A DNA stretch of 35,408 bases from Lachnospiraceae bacterium (GCA_024689605.1 JAILDD010000011.1:1-35408), one strand, 5' to 3'; shown: positions 16,882-26,682, numbered from the stretch's first letter. Program-made: numbers and translations. The notes: generated from the sequence alone by a model not told the origin.

Positions 16882-18188
16882 AAATACCGGTGATTGAAAT
16901 TGCTTTTACGGAAAAAAATGCGGTAGGCCTTTTCGTGCTTATTCTTCTTGTAATGTGTTCTTCGTTTTTTTCATCCGCAGAAACTGCTTTTTCCACTCTG
17001 AACAGAAACAGGCTTAAGACCCAGGTGGAGTCCGGCTCAGCCAGGGCTGCCATGGTTTCCGATATACTGTCGAGCTACAGCAGGATGCTCACCACCATAC
17101 TAGTTGGCAACAACATAGTCAATATTTCCGCATCCGCGCTGGCTACGGTTTTAGCTACGGATATCTTCGGCTCCTGGGCTGTGGGTATCGCAACCGGCCT
17201 TCTTACCGTGGTTGTTCTGCTTTTCGGTGAGATCGTCCCCAAGACTACAGCCATGCTGAAAAATGAAAAGATGGCCTTTGCCTATGCACCGGTCATCAGG
17301 CTTCTGATGTTCGTTCTTTTCCCGATTGTATTTGTCATAGATAAGCTTTCCAACGGCCTGCTCAGGCTCATGCGTATAGATCCTGAGAAAAAGATCGTAA
17401 GCATATCCGAAAGCGAGCTCCTTTCCTATGTAGATACAAGCCACTCCCAGGGGGTCATAGAATCCGGTGAGCGGGAGATGATCCACAATATGTTTGATTT
17501 TTCCGATGCGGTAGCAAAAGATATCATGGTTCCCAGGGTAAATATGGTCACTGCGGATTTTCATACCCCGTATGCGGAGCTTATGGACCTTTTCAGGGAA
17601 AACATGTATACAAGAATTCCGATTTATGAGGATTCGCCGGATAATATCATTGGAGTACTTAACGTGAAGGACATGCTCTTCATTGAGAATCCGGACAAGT
17701 TCCACTTAAGAGATCTTATGCGGGATGTGTATTATACCTATGAGTATAAAAAAGTCTCTGAGCTTATGAGCGAGATGCGTGAGAAGAGTGTTCCACTGAC
17801 CATAGTGCTTAATGAATACGGGGCTGCTGAGGGAATGATCACGCTGGAAGACATGGTGGAAGAGATATTCGGTGAGATCCGTGACGAGTATGATTACGAC
17901 GAAGAAGAAATGATATGCAAGCTGGATGAAGGCGTGTACCGTATAGAAGGCACCATGAAGCTGGATGATATAAATGATGCCATAGGAACGGAGTTTGAAA
18001 GCGAAGACTACGATTCCATAGGCGGCATAATAATAGAATACCTGGATGACAGACTGCCGGAGGAGGGGGAGGAAGTAACCCTTGAAGACGGCACCCTTCT
18101 TAAGGTTGAAAAGGCAGAAAATAACAGGATACTTTCGGTACTGGCTTATCTTCCGGCTAAGGAAGACCCTGAGGAATCAGAAAGCTGA
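16878..18188 (+). CDS. CorC/HlyC-family membrane protein (DUF21-CBS)
   Basis: 436 residues. The DUF21 membrane domain has four hydrophobic segments in about residues 1-165 and contains SSAETAFSTLNRNR, a family landmark. Two CBS domains lie in about 200-335 (KDIMVPRVNMVTADF ... YTRIPIYEDSPDNIIGVLNVKDML ... VPLTIVLNEYGAAEGMITLEDMVEEIFGEI), followed by a CorC_HlyC domain at the C terminus. Members are linked to divalent-cation transport or magnesium homeostasis; older 'hemolysin' names are not reliable. It begins in the ATGA overlap with rlmB. Confidence 0.93.
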   Translation: MKIPVIEIAFTEKNAVGLFVLILLVMCSSFFSSAETAFSTLNRNRLKTQVESGSARAAMVSDILSSYSRMLTTILVGNNIVNISASALATVLATDIFGSWAVGIATGLLTVVVLLFGEIVPKTTAMLKNEKMAFAYAPVIRLLMFVLFPIVFVIDKLSNGLLRLMRIDPEKKIVSISESELLSYVDTSHSQGVIESGEREMIHNMFDFSDAVAKDIMVPRVNMVTADFHTPYAELMDLFRENMYTRIPIYEDSPDNIIGVLNVKDMLFIENPDKFHLRDLMRDVYYTYEYKKVSELMSEMREKSVPLTIVLNEYGAAEGMITLEDMVEEIFGEIRDEYDYDEEEMICKLDEGVYRIEGTMKLDDINDAIGTEFESEDYDSIGGIIIEYLDDRLPEEGEEVTLEDGTLLKVEKAENNRILSVLAYLPAKEDPEESES

Positions 18189-18223
18189 AGGTCACGGTAT
18201 TCGTGGAAGGATCATGGTATATC

Positions 18224-18232
18224 TGATATAAT
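18224..18232 (+). promoter_or_regulatory. Extended -10 promoter for the pot operon
   Basis: TGATATAAT with TATAAT at 18227-18232; the -35 region (about 18204) is weak. The leader to potA would be about 65 bases. Confidence 0.5.
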
Positions 18233-18305
18233 GCAAGTTGGTCTGTTTTATTGTAGGTAAGCTATACGTACTTTGCCGGCAGACAAAAACTGGTGAGGAA
18301 TTGAG

Positions 18306-19376
18306 ATGGATACGGATATTTTAAATTTAGTTGGGATCAACAAATCATTTGATGGGGCAATGGTCCTTGAGGATCTTTCCCTGGACATAAAGAGGAATGA
18401 ATTTGTTACGCTTCTCGGCCCCTCCGGCTGCGGAAAGACCACTACCCTGAGGATCATAGGCGGTTTTGTAACGCCGGATTCGGGAAAGGTGCTTATGGAC
18501 GGAGAGGATATAACATCCATGCCTACGGAAAAAAGGCCTCTTAATACCGTGTTCCAGAAGTATGCCCTTTTCCCCCATATGACGGTGGAGGACAATATTG
18601 CCTTCGGGTTAAGGGTAAAAAAGAAAGATGAGAAATACATACGTGACAAGATAAACTATGCCCTTGAGCTGGTAAACCTTAAAGGCTATGAAAAGAGGAA
18701 GCCCCGTTCCTTAAGTGGCGGGCAGCAGCAGCGTATTGCCATTGCAAGGGCCATAGTGAATGAACCCAAGGTGCTTCTTTTAGACGAGCCTTTGGGAGCA
18801 CTGGATCTCAAACTCAGGCAGGATATGCAGAAAGAGCTTATCCGCCTGAAGAAGGAGCTGGGCATAACCTTTATCTTTGTGACTCATGACCAGGAGGAAG
18901 CTCTTACCATGTCTGACAAGATTGTGGTTATGAACCAGGGCTACATACAGCAGATCGGAACTCCTGAGGATATATATAACGAGCCCCAGAATGCCTTTGT
19001 GGCTGATTTTATCGGCGATGCGAACCTTCTGGGTGCAACGATGATACGGGATGAGCTGGTTGAAATAAATGGAACTAAGTTTGCCTGCGTTGACAAGGGC
19101 TTCGGTGAGAATAAGCCCGTGGATGTGGTCATCCGTCCCGAGGATATGGAGATAAGGAAGAGGGGCGAAGGAATTTTTCCGGCCAAGGTATCATCCATCC
19201 TTTTCAAGGGCGTGCATTATGAGATTTTTGCCGAGGGCATAGGAATCAACTGGATGATACATACAACAGAGTATCATGAGCCCGGAATGGATATAGATCT
19301 GTATGTGAAGCCTTTTAATATTCAGATAATGAATAAGCCTGAGTCTGAAGACGAAGAGGTTAATCATAAGGAGTAG
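18306..19376 (+). CDS. potA: Spermidine/putrescine ABC transporter, ATP-binding protein
   Basis: 356 residues. Walker A GPSGCGKT is at 38-45, signature LSGGQQQR at 136-143 and Walker B VLLLDEP at 156-162, followed by the His switch in [10 protein letters not shown]. The C-terminal third is a TOBE-type regulatory domain ([14 protein letters not shown] and so on). The combination of sequence and the three following genes identifies the polyamine importer PotABCD. The stop is three bases from the next ATG, with AAGGAG at the end of potA serving potB. Confidence 0.95.
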   Translation: MDTDILNLVGINKSFDGAMVLEDLSLDIKRNEFVTLLGPSGCGKTTTLRIIGGFVTPDSGKVLMDGEDITSMPTEKRPLNTVFQKYALFPHMTVEDNIAFGLRVKKKDEKYIRDKINYALELVNLKGYEKRKPRSLSGGQQQRIAIARAIVNEPKVLLLDEPLGALDLKLRQDMQKELIRLKKELGITFIFVTHDQEEALTMSDKIVVMNQGYIQQIGTPEDIYNEPQNAFVADFIGDANLLGATMIRDELVEINGTKFACVDKGFGENKPVDVVIRPEDMEIRKRGEGIFPAKVSSILFKGVHYEIFAEGIGINWMIHTTEYHEPGMDIDLYVKPFNIQIMNKPESEDEEVNHKE

Positions 19377-19378
19377 TG

Positions 19379-20194
19379 ATGAAACGTAAATTCGTAGCAT
19401 TGCCATATATCATATGGATGGTGGCATTTATAGTGGTCCCCCTGGTTTTTGTGGCCTACTATGCCTTTACCACAAAGGAGGGGGGATTAACCCTTTCCAA
19501 TGTATTTGCCATCCTTGACGCGAATCATATCAAGGCAACGCTTCTTTCCCTGGAGCTTTCGCTGATCTGTACGGTGATATGCCTTCTGATAGCATATCCC
19601 CTGGCACTGGTGATGAGGAGCCTGGACCTTAAGAACAAGAGCACCATGCTTATGGTTCTTATTCTTCCCATGTGGATGAATTCCGTGCTCCGTATAATGG
19701 CACTTCAGATAATACTCAATAAGAACGGCATTATAAATACGGTCATTGGCCTTGTGGGACTGGGCCCTTTTAATATGCTCAATACAAAGGGTGCCATTGT
19801 TTTTGGCATAGTCTATGATTTCCTGCCATATATGATCCTGCCCATATATAATGCAGTGATGGACATTGAGGATGACATCATTGATGCTGCGGCTGACCTG
19901 GGGGCATCCAGGTTTGAAAAAATATTCAAGATAATGATACCACTGTCGAAGGCAGGCATCATCAGCGGAATTACCATGGTATTCATTCCGTCCCTTACAT
20001 CCTTCGTGATACCTGAGCTCTTAGGCGGCGGCAAGATCCAGCTTTTGGGAAATATAATTGAGCAGGAATTCCTGACGACGGCTGACTATAACCTTGGGTC
20101 GGGGCTTTCGTTTGCATTGCTCATATTTGTTATAATAGGACTGCTTTTTACTGAGAAGCATGAAGGAAAAGACAGGGAGTCTAATGTATGGTAG
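19379..20194 (+). CDS. potB: Spermidine/putrescine ABC transporter permease PotB
   Basis: 271 residues with about six membrane helices. The EAA loop that contacts the ATPase is DAAADLGASRFEKIFKIMIP. ATG 19379 is preferred because AAGGAG (19368-19373) lies 5 bases before it; a GTG at 19376 is in frame but overlaps the potA stop. It overlaps potC by 7 bases. Confidence 0.94.
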   Translation: MKRKFVALPYIIWMVAFIVVPLVFVAYYAFTTKEGGLTLSNVFAILDANHIKATLLSLELSLICTVICLLIAYPLALVMRSLDLKNKSTMLMVLILPMWMNSVLRIMALQIILNKNGIINTVIGLVGLGPFNMLNTKGAIVFGIVYDFLPYMILPIYNAVMDIEDDIIDAAADLGASRFEKIFKIMIPLSKAGIISGITMVFIPSLTSFVIPELLGGGKIQLLGNIIEQEFLTTADYNLGSGLSFALLIFVIIGLLFTEKHEGKDRESNVW

Positions 20195-20976
20195 GGCTTA
20201 AGAGTTTTTTCTGCAGATTTTATGTTGGAATAGTGACGGTCTTTATGTATGCGCCTATCCTGGTGCTTATTGTGCTGTCCTTTAATTCCAAGAAGACATA
20301 TGCTTCCTGGGGCGGCTTTTCACTCAAATGGTACGCTGATATGTTCCGCTCCACGAGGATAATGAATGCATTCGGCAATACAATCGCGCTTGCGCTGATA
20401 AGTGCGGTTATAGCAACCTTGCTGGGACTTGTGGCCTGCATAGGTATTGATGCCATGAATAAGAGGCAGTATTCTCTGGTCATGACTGTAACAAATATCC
20501 CTATGCTGAATGCGGATATAGTCACGGGTATTGCCATGATGCTTTTCTTCATGAGCTTCATGAAGCTTAATTTTACCAGTGTGCTGTTAGCACATATTAC
20601 GTTCAATATTCCCTATGTGATACTGAATATAATGCCGCGATTTAATCAGATTGACGTAAGTACCTATGAAGCTGCCAGGGATCTGGGGGGCGGGCCGGTC
20701 TATTCATTTTTCAAGGTGATACTTCCGGAGATAGTACCCGGAATGCTTGCCGGATTTTTCATGGCTGTTACAATGTCCATGGATGATTTCGTGATAACAT
20801 TTTTTACAAAGGGTGCAGGTTTTGATAATCTTTCCACTATGGTATATGCGGAAAAGAGAAGGGGCATAGAGCCCAGCATGTATGCACTTTCAACAGTAAT
20901 ATTTATAATAACGGTACTGCTGCTTGTGACTGTCAATGTACTGACGGCACCTAAAAAGAACAAGAGAGAGGTTTAA
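20188..20976 (+). CDS. potC: Spermidine/putrescine ABC transporter permease PotC
   Basis: 262 residues, about six membrane helices, with the EAA loop YEAARDLGGGPVYSFFKVILPE. The typical PotC segment MDDFVITFFTKG is present. AGGGAG lies 8 bases before the ATG, within the end of potB. It forms the membrane channel with PotB. Confidence 0.94.
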   Translation: MVGLKSFFCRFYVGIVTVFMYAPILVLIVLSFNSKKTYASWGGFSLKWYADMFRSTRIMNAFGNTIALALISAVIATLLGLVACIGIDAMNKRQYSLVMTVTNIPMLNADIVTGIAMMLFFMSFMKLNFTSVLLAHITFNIPYVILNIMPRFNQIDVSTYEAARDLGGGPVYSFFKVILPEIVPGMLAGFFMAVTMSMDDFVITFFTKGAGFDNLSTMVYAEKRRGIEPSMYALSTVIFIITVLLLVTVNVLTAPKKNKREV

Positions 20977-20980
20977 GAAA

Positions 20981-22033
20981 ATGAAGAAGAGAATAGCTTT
21001 GATGCTGGCACTTGCCATTGGTTCGGTATGCGTATTTTCCAGATGCAACGGCGGTTCGAAGGAATCCATCACCGTATTCAATTACGGTATGTATATTGAT
21101 CCTGAGATCCTTGATGATTTTACGGCAGAGACCGGCATAGAAGTTCTCTATGAAGAGGCGTCCACCCCTGAGGAACTTTATGCAAAATATTCGGCTGGAG
21201 CGGTTAAGTATGACTGCCTCTGCACTTCGGAATATGTGCTTATGAAGATGATGGCAGAAGGCTCACTCCAGGAAATGGATTTTTCAAAGTTTGAGCATAT
21301 TGATAATATAAGCCCGGAAATCTGGGATTTCTGCAGATCCTTTGATGAGGGAAATAAATATGTTCTTCCCTATTTCTGGGGCACGGTGGGAATCCTCTAT
21401 AATACTGAGATGGTGGATGAGGAGATCGACAGCTGGGATGCCCTCTTTAACGGCAAGTATGCGGGCTCGATATACATGCAGAACAGCATGCGTGACGCCT
21501 TCATGATAGCTGAAAAGTATCAGGGGCACTCCTGCAATACCACGGATCGTGACGAGCTGGAAGCTGCAAAAAATCTTCTGATAGAGCAGAAGCCGGATGT
21601 TTACCAGTATCTGGTGGATGAGGTCAGGGATGAAATGATCGCAGAGAATGCGGCAGTGGGCGTTGTTTATTCCGGTGACGGCGTATTGGCAGAGCTTGAG
21701 AATGACAAGCTTAAGTATGTCATTCCAAAGGAGGGAACGAACCTCTGGATCGACTGCTGGGCCATGACTAAAGAGTGCGAGAATCCGGATGCGGTATATG
21801 CGTTCCTGGACTACCTGGTATGCCGTGAGGATGTGGCGGAAAAGAATTTTGATTATGTATATTATGCTACATCAAACAAGGCAACCATTGCCAACCTGGA
21901 TGAGGAAGTACGGAACAACAAGACTCTTTTCCCGGATCTGGATGACATGAGCGGATGCGAGGTTTACCAGCGTCTTGATGATGACACGGTAACCCTTATG
22001 AATGATTACTGGAAGGATATAAAGTCTGAGTAA
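20981..22033 (+). CDS. potD: Spermidine/putrescine-binding protein PotD
   Basis: 350 residues. An N-terminal signal sequence (MKKRIALMLALAIGSVCVF) precedes Cys22, as expected for a lipoprotein, but the residues before it (Phe-Ser-Arg) do not fit the lipobox well. The mature part is a type 1 extracellular solute-binding protein: ITVFNYGMYIDPEILDDFTAETGI, YDCLCTSEY, YFWGTVGILYNTEMV, and WIDCWAMTKECENPDAVYAFLDYL are all typical PotD segments. It lies 4 bases after potC and is the last gene of the transporter. Confidence 0.93.
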   Translation: MKKRIALMLALAIGSVCVFSRCNGGSKESITVFNYGMYIDPEILDDFTAETGIEVLYEEASTPEELYAKYSAGAVKYDCLCTSEYVLMKMMAEGSLQEMDFSKFEHIDNISPEIWDFCRSFDEGNKYVLPYFWGTVGILYNTEMVDEEIDSWDALFNGKYAGSIYMQNSMRDAFMIAEKYQGHSCNTTDRDELEAAKNLLIEQKPDVYQYLVDEVRDEMIAENAAVGVVYSGDGVLAELENDKLKYVIPKEGTNLWIDCWAMTKECENPDAVYAFLDYLVCREDVAEKNFDYVYYATSNKATIANLDEEVRNNKTLFPDLDDMSGCEVYQRLDDDTVTLMNDYWKDIKSE

Positions 22034-22054
22034 CTTTAGTTTAGGAGCAGTGTG

Positions 22055-23434
22055 ATGACGGATGCAGAAAAAGAACGGATAATAAATAAGCAGCGGGCTT
22101 TCTTCAGGACAGGAGCAACGCTTCCCGTGGGTTACCGTATACGGGCATTAAAGAAGCTGGCCCGTGCCATAAGGAAGTATGAGCCTGAGATCCAGGCGGC
22201 GCTCCGTATGGACCTGGGGAAGTCGGGAATGGAAGCTTATATCTGCGAGGTGGGACTGGCCCTCAGCGAGATCAGTTACATGCTGCGTCATATTGGCAGA
22301 TATGCAGCTGTGAGACGGGTGCATACGCCCATTACAAATTTTTATGCTGTGAGCAGGATTGTGCCCTGTCCCTATGGCAATGTGCTTATCATGAGCCCCT
22401 GGAACTATCCGTTCCTGCTTTCAATGGCCCCCCTCATAAATGCTCTTGCGGCAGGCAATACCATAGTGCTGAAGCCCTCCGCATATTCACAGTCTACCTC
22501 AGCGGTTATGGCTAAGATGATAAGGGAGACTTTCAGGAGCGAGTATGTTGCTGTTTTTACCGGCGGAAGGGAAGAAAACCAGTTCCTGCTTAAACAGAAG
22601 TTTGATTACATATTCTTTACGGGATCCCAGGCTGTTGGTAAGGAAGTGCTGCGGCATGCGGCTGAACACCTTACGCCGGTAACGCTTGAGCTTGGCGGAA
22701 AGTGCCCCTGCATAGTGGACAGTACGGCAAAGCTTAAGCTGGCAGCAAGGCGCATAGTGTTTGCAAAATTCATGAACTGCGGGCAGACCTGTGTCTCCCC
22801 CGATTACATTCTCTGTGATGAATCGGTAAAGGATGAGTTCCTTGTATATGTGAAGAAGGAGATAATAAGGCAGTTCGGACGTCATCCCCTGGAAAACAGG
22901 GATTACGGCAAGATGATAAATAAAAAGCATTATGACAGAATCTGCTCCCTGATCGAAGATGACAAGGTGGTACACGGAGGAAAGCGTGATTCTGAGTCCC
23001 TTCGCATCGAGCCTACGGTTATGGATGATGTGACCTGGGATGATCCGGTGATGGGCCAGGAGATATTCGGTCCCATAATGCCGGTGGTTACTTATAAGAA
23101 CCTGCAGGCAGCCATAGATATGGTGGAGGATCATGCCAAGCCGTTAGCACTGTACATATTCTCAACGGATAAGGGCAATATCAAGAAAGTTACGGAAAAC
23201 TGCCGTTACGGCGGAGGATGCATAAATGATGCGGTAGTGCATATCGCAACCAGCGAGATGCCTTTCGGAGGCGTGGGGGAGAGCGGAATGGGAGCGTACC
23301 ACGGAAAGCGCGGCTTCTATACATTTACCCATGAGAAGAGTATACTTGATAAAAAGAACTGGATAGATATGCCCATGAGGTACCAGCCCTATACAAAAAT
23401 AAACGAAAAACTGTTAAGATTATTCTTGAGATAG
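22055..23434 (+). CDS. Aldehyde dehydrogenase (class 3-like)
   Basis: 459 residues. This is an NAD(P)-dependent aldehyde dehydrogenase. Catalytic Cys246 is in FMNCGQTC and general base Glu212 in TLELGG; the 34-residue spacing matches class 3 enzymes. NYPFLLSMAPLINALAAGNTIVLKPS and FFTGSQAVGKEVL are cofactor-site segments. C-terminal PFGGVGESGMGAYHGKRGFYTFTHEKS is typical of class 3 and fatty-aldehyde enzymes. ATG 22055 lies 7 bases after TAGGAG; an in-frame GTG at 22052 is less likely. It follows potD by 21 bases, so a role in oxidising polyamine-derived aldehydes is possible, but the substrate cannot be read from the sequence. Confidence 0.93.
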   Translation: MTDAEKERIINKQRAFFRTGATLPVGYRIRALKKLARAIRKYEPEIQAALRMDLGKSGMEAYICEVGLALSEISYMLRHIGRYAAVRRVHTPITNFYAVSRIVPCPYGNVLIMSPWNYPFLLSMAPLINALAAGNTIVLKPSAYSQSTSAVMAKMIRETFRSEYVAVFTGGREENQFLLKQKFDYIFFTGSQAVGKEVLRHAAEHLTPVTLELGGKCPCIVDSTAKLKLAARRIVFAKFMNCGQTCVSPDYILCDESVKDEFLVYVKKEIIRQFGRHPLENRDYGKMINKKHYDRICSLIEDDKVVHGGKRDSESLRIEPTVMDDVTWDDPVMGQEIFGPIMPVVTYKNLQAAIDMVEDHAKPLALYIFSTDKGNIKKVTENCRYGGGCINDAVVHIATSEMPFGGVGESGMGAYHGKRGFYTFTHEKSILDKKNWIDMPMRYQPYTKINEKLLRLFLR

Positions 23435-23476
23435 GGTTTGAACTTGTAGGATGTCAAAATGTCAGGGGGGACAAAA

Positions 23477-24511
23477 ATGACAGATACCAATTCGTTAGGA
23501 AAAGTTCTGGTGGTTGACGATACGGATATGAACAATATCCTGATCAGAAAGCTTCTTTCAAAAAGGGGGATTGAAGTTGATACTTCGACTTCCGGTCCCG
23601 AGGCAATAGAAAAAGCCAGAAATGCAAAGTATGCCTTGATCCTTATGGACCATCTGATGCCGGATATGGACGGCGTGACTGCTTTTAAGGAAATCAGGAA
23701 TGACGATGCCGGACTTAACGGCAGGACTCCCTGCATAGTCCTTACTGCCAATTCCGTTGACGACGGCGGACAGGCATACAGAGATATGGGATTCTGTGAC
23801 TATATACAGAAGCCGGTAAACGGCAAAATGCTGGGCGACAAGGTCATGGAGTATATGACGGCCGGAAGCGGGGGAGAAGAACCTGCGGCCGGACAGCAGG
23901 CAGAAAACTCTGCTTTGGGAACGGAACCCGAATGGGCCAAAAGCATAAAGGCCATAAAATGGATCAGATTTGATAAAGGCATCGACAACTGCGGCGGACT
24001 TGACGAATATAAGGAAGCCCTGGAGATATTCTTTTCCACATCGGAACTCAGGATAAAGGAAATCCGCGATTTTTACGAAAACGAAGACTGGGATAATTAT
24101 ACCATCAAAGTGCATGCCCTTAAAAGTACTGCAGGCATAATAGGTGTCATGAGCCTTTCCCTGCTGGCAGAGGAGATGGAGGATGCAGGCAAAGCCGGCA
24201 ATATCAGCCTCATAACAGAAAAGACTGAGCCTCTGCTGGATATGTATGAGGAGTGCAGCGCCGGGCTGGGAGCAGCCTTCGGACAGGCTCCCGGGGAAAA
24301 GGAGAAGAAGCCGGTTATCTCTCAGGATATGCTTGCAGAAGCCTATGAGATGCTTGGCGGGTATGCAATGCGGATGGATTATGACAACATGGAATCCATT
24401 ATGAGCGACCTGGAAGCATATGATGTTCCTTTATCTGAGAAGGAAAAATTTGACAAGCTGAGGGAACTCTGGCTTAAGATGGATTTCAAAGGGATTGCCG
24501 CATTGCTGTAG
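23477..24511 (+). CDS. Response-regulator receiver protein with C-terminal HPt domain
   Basis: 344 residues. The receiver domain (about 10-130) begins GKVLVVDDTDMNN, with phospho-acceptor Asp58 in LMDHLMPDMDG, a Thr in VLTAN, and the conserved Lys in IQKP. A linker leads to an HPt domain with His213 in KVHALKSTAGIIG. There is no DNA-binding or catalytic output domain, so it looks like a phosphorelay intermediate with both donor and acceptor sites. No kinase gene is adjacent on the same strand; the kinase at 24521-25954 converges on it. ATG 23477 is 7 bases after AGGGGGG; an upstream ATG at 23459 would place that site within the coding sequence. Only 9 bases separate the stop from the opposing gene. 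Confidence 0.92.
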   Translation: MTDTNSLGKVLVVDDTDMNNILIRKLLSKRGIEVDTSTSGPEAIEKARNAKYALILMDHLMPDMDGVTAFKEIRNDDAGLNGRTPCIVLTANSVDDGGQAYRDMGFCDYIQKPVNGKMLGDKVMEYMTAGSGGEEPAAGQQAENSALGTEPEWAKSIKAIKWIRFDKGIDNCGGLDEYKEALEIFFSTSELRIKEIRDFYENEDWDNYTIKVHALKSTAGIIGVMSLSLLAEEMEDAGKAGNISLITEKTEPLLDMYEECSAGLGAAFGQAPGEKEKKPVISQDMLAEAYEMLGGYAMRMDYDNMESIMSDLEAYDVPLSEKEKFDKLRELWLKMDFKGIAALL

Positions 24512-24520
24512 GCAAGCGGT

Positions 24521-25954
24521 CTACTCGTCCTCTCCGGTGATATCATCATCGGAAAGAGGAAGGGAGAAGATGAATTCAGAGCCTACGCCTTCAGTGGATA
24601 TGACATTAATATTTTCTTTATGAGCACGGATGATCTCCCGGGTGATGGAAAGCCCCAGGCCCGTGCCCTTTTTATCTTTTCCCCTGGACAGATCGCTTTT
24701 ATAGAAACGGTCGAATACCAGGGGAACGCTTTCTTTTGGGATGCCTATGCCGCTGTCCTTAACAGAGACGAATACCTTGTTGTGCTTTTCTGTTGTCTCT
24801 ATTCGTATGATGGAGTTCTTGTGGCTGAACTTTATGGCATTGTCTATCAGGTTGTAGAGAACCTGCTGTATTTTTCCCAGGTCTGCATTTACATAGAGCA
24901 TGTCGCCGGTAAGGGCCAGTTCTATGGTGATCATCTTGCCGCGGCAGCTTCCCTCAAATGTGGATGCGGTCTGCCTGATCACATTGTTGATATCGAAATC
25001 CGTTCTTTCCAGGATCATTCCGCTGGTGTTTAAGTTGTTGAGGGTCAGCAGGTTATTGGTGAGCTTGATCAGCCTGTCGGTCTCATTTATTACGATGCCC
25101 GTATATTTGGGATAGAGCTCGGGAGGTATGGTTCCGTCGTTCATGGCTTCCAGGTAGCCCTTTATGGAGGTAAGGGGGGACCTGAAATCGTGTGAAACAT
25201 TTGCAACGATCTTCTTCTGGTTGTCTTCGCCCTTTGCAAGCTCCTGGGCCATATATGCAAGGGAGGCGGCAAGGTAGCCGATTTCATCGTCACTCTCTAT
25301 GGAAATCTCATAATGCAGGTTGCCTGATGCGTACTGTTCGGTACCCGTTATTATTTTCCGCAGGGGGATGTAGACCATCTCGGTAAAGAAGATGAGGATT
25401 ATCAGGGACAGCAGGAACATGATAAGCAGCAGTATGTAATCAAGGTTCAGCATGTGATTTGCAGATTCCTCCAGCATATCCAGATCGTAGGATGCCACAA
25501 CATAACCGTGCACTACAGGGCCGGAAGTTATAGGTGAAGCTACAGTGAGATACGTTCCGTCAAGAGAATCATAAAAAGTTCCGACACTGTAGAAAGAGCC
25601 GGAGAGGGAGGTGACGTCAAAGTTCTCTATCACCTCGGGATTATCCACGTCCAGCTCATAATCTGATGAAACGATTATAAGGCCGGAAGGGTTTACTATA
25701 CGTACTACTGCGTCGGAAATAGCAGCGTTTCTGTCGATGATATCCTTTAATGAGATAAGGGACATCTCATTCTTATAGACTGCCAGAGCCTCATTCTGGG
25801 CCAGAAGGGAAGCGTTCTTGTACAGTTCCCTTGCCTTATCCTGTTCCAGCTGCCTTATTGTCATCTGCTGCATGAAAGTGGAGACAATTATAAAGCCGAA
25901 GACCGCAAAGATAAGATAGGCTATGAGCATTTTTAAATAAAGGGTTTTTCTCAT
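24521..25954 (-). CDS. Sensor histidine kinase
   Basis: 477 residues. Membrane helix at about 8-29, an extracytoplasmic sensor domain to about 165, a second helix at about 168-190, and a HAMP region. HisKA contains His255 in VSHDFRSPLTSIKG. The ATPase domain shows the N box LIDNAIKFSH, G1 DSGIGIP and G2 GTGLGLSI. This is a standard membrane kinase of the EnvZ/PhoR class. It follows its probable partner, the PhoB-type regulator, by 17 bases in the same operon. The signal is unknown. Confidence 0.95.
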   Translation of the reverse strand: MRKTLYLKMLIAYLIFAVFGFIIVSTFMQQMTIRQLEQDKARELYKNASLLAQNEALAVYKNEMSLISLKDIIDRNAAISDAVVRIVNPSGLIIVSSDYELDVDNPEVIENFDVTSLSGSFYSVGTFYDSLDGTYLTVASPITSGPVVHGYVVASYDLDMLEESANHMLNLDYILLLIMFLLSLIILIFFTEMVYIPLRKIITGTEQYASGNLHYEISIESDDEIGYLAASLAYMAQELAKGEDNQKKIVANVSHDFRSPLTSIKGYLEAMNDGTIPPELYPKYTGIVINETDRLIKLTNNLLTLNNLNTSGMILERTDFDINNVIRQTASTFEGSCRGKMITIELALTGDMLYVNADLGKIQQVLYNLIDNAIKFSHKNSIIRIETTEKHNKVFVSVKDSGIGIPKESVPLVFDRFYKSDLSRGKDKKGTGLGLSITREIIRAHKENINVISTEGVGSEFIFSLPLSDDDITGEDE

Positions 25955-25971
25955 CTTTTATAATGGCTATT

Positions 25972-26682
25972 TTATTGCGGTGTTGTGTCGAATTTGTATC
26001 CTACGCCCCAGATGGTGGCAATACGCCAGTTTGCGTTGTCCCGGATCTTCTCCCTTATCCTCTTGATATGGACATCAACGGTCCTGGTATCACCGATATA
26101 TTCATATCCCCATATCTGGTCCAGAAGCTGATCCCTTGTATATACATGGTTCGGGGTGGAAGCCAGGAAGAAAAGCAGTTCCAGTTCCTTGGGGGGCATA
26201 TCGATCTTGCGTCCCATGTACAGAACGCTGTAATTAGTCTTATTGACTACGAGGTCCGGATACCTGACTTCATTTTCGGAGGACTCTGCCACGGGGGCAG
26301 CGGGCTCCACCTGGTAACGGCGAAGCACAGCCTTAACCCTGGCTACCAGTTCCTTTGAATCGAAAGGCTTTTCCATATAGTCGTCAGCACCGAGTTCGAG
26401 GCCCAGTACCTTGTCGAACACTTCTCCTTTTGCGGAAAGCATTATGATTGGTATGGTGGAATCCTTGCGGATCTCCCTGCAGACCTGATAACCGTCAATG
26501 CCGGGAAGCATAAGGTCAAGGAGAATGAGATTGGGTGCAAATTCAGTAACTGCCGACAGTGCTGATTCACCGTCACCTACGATATGTGTGTCGTAACATT
26601 CCTTTGTAAGATACAGACTGATGAGCTCTGCGATATTTTCGTCATCGTCTACGATCAGTATGCGTTGTTTGCTTGCTGCCAT
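25972..26682 (-). CDS. OmpR/PhoB-family response regulator
   Basis: 236 residues. Receiver domain with acidic pocket Asp12-14, phospho-acceptor Asp56 in LILLDLMLPGIDG, and Lys in MEKPF. A C-terminal winged helix contains MPPKELELLFFLASTPNHVYTRDQLLDQIWGYEYIGDTRTVDVHIKRIREKI. A strong ribosome site (GGAGGGGAAAC) lies immediately before the ATG. It sits between mutS2 and the sensor kinase, 12 bases after the mutS2 stop. Confidence 0.96.
   Translation of the reverse strand: MAASKQRILIVDDDENIAELISLYLTKECYDTHIVGDGESALSAVTEFAPNLILLDLMLPGIDGYQVCREIRKDSTIPIIMLSAKGEVFDKVLGLELGADDYMEKPFDSKELVARVKAVLRRYQVEPAAPVAESSENEVRYPDLVVNKTNYSVLYMGRKIDMPPKELELLFFLASTPNHVYTRDQLLDQIWGYEYIGDTRTVDVHIKRIREKIRDNANWRIATIWGVGYKFDTTPQ

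Noticed and set aside
22499..23134. Minus-strand open frame (211 codons) opposite the aldehyde dehydrogenase
   Set aside because: The plus-strand frame has complete catalytic motifs; the minus frame has none and no upstream signals.
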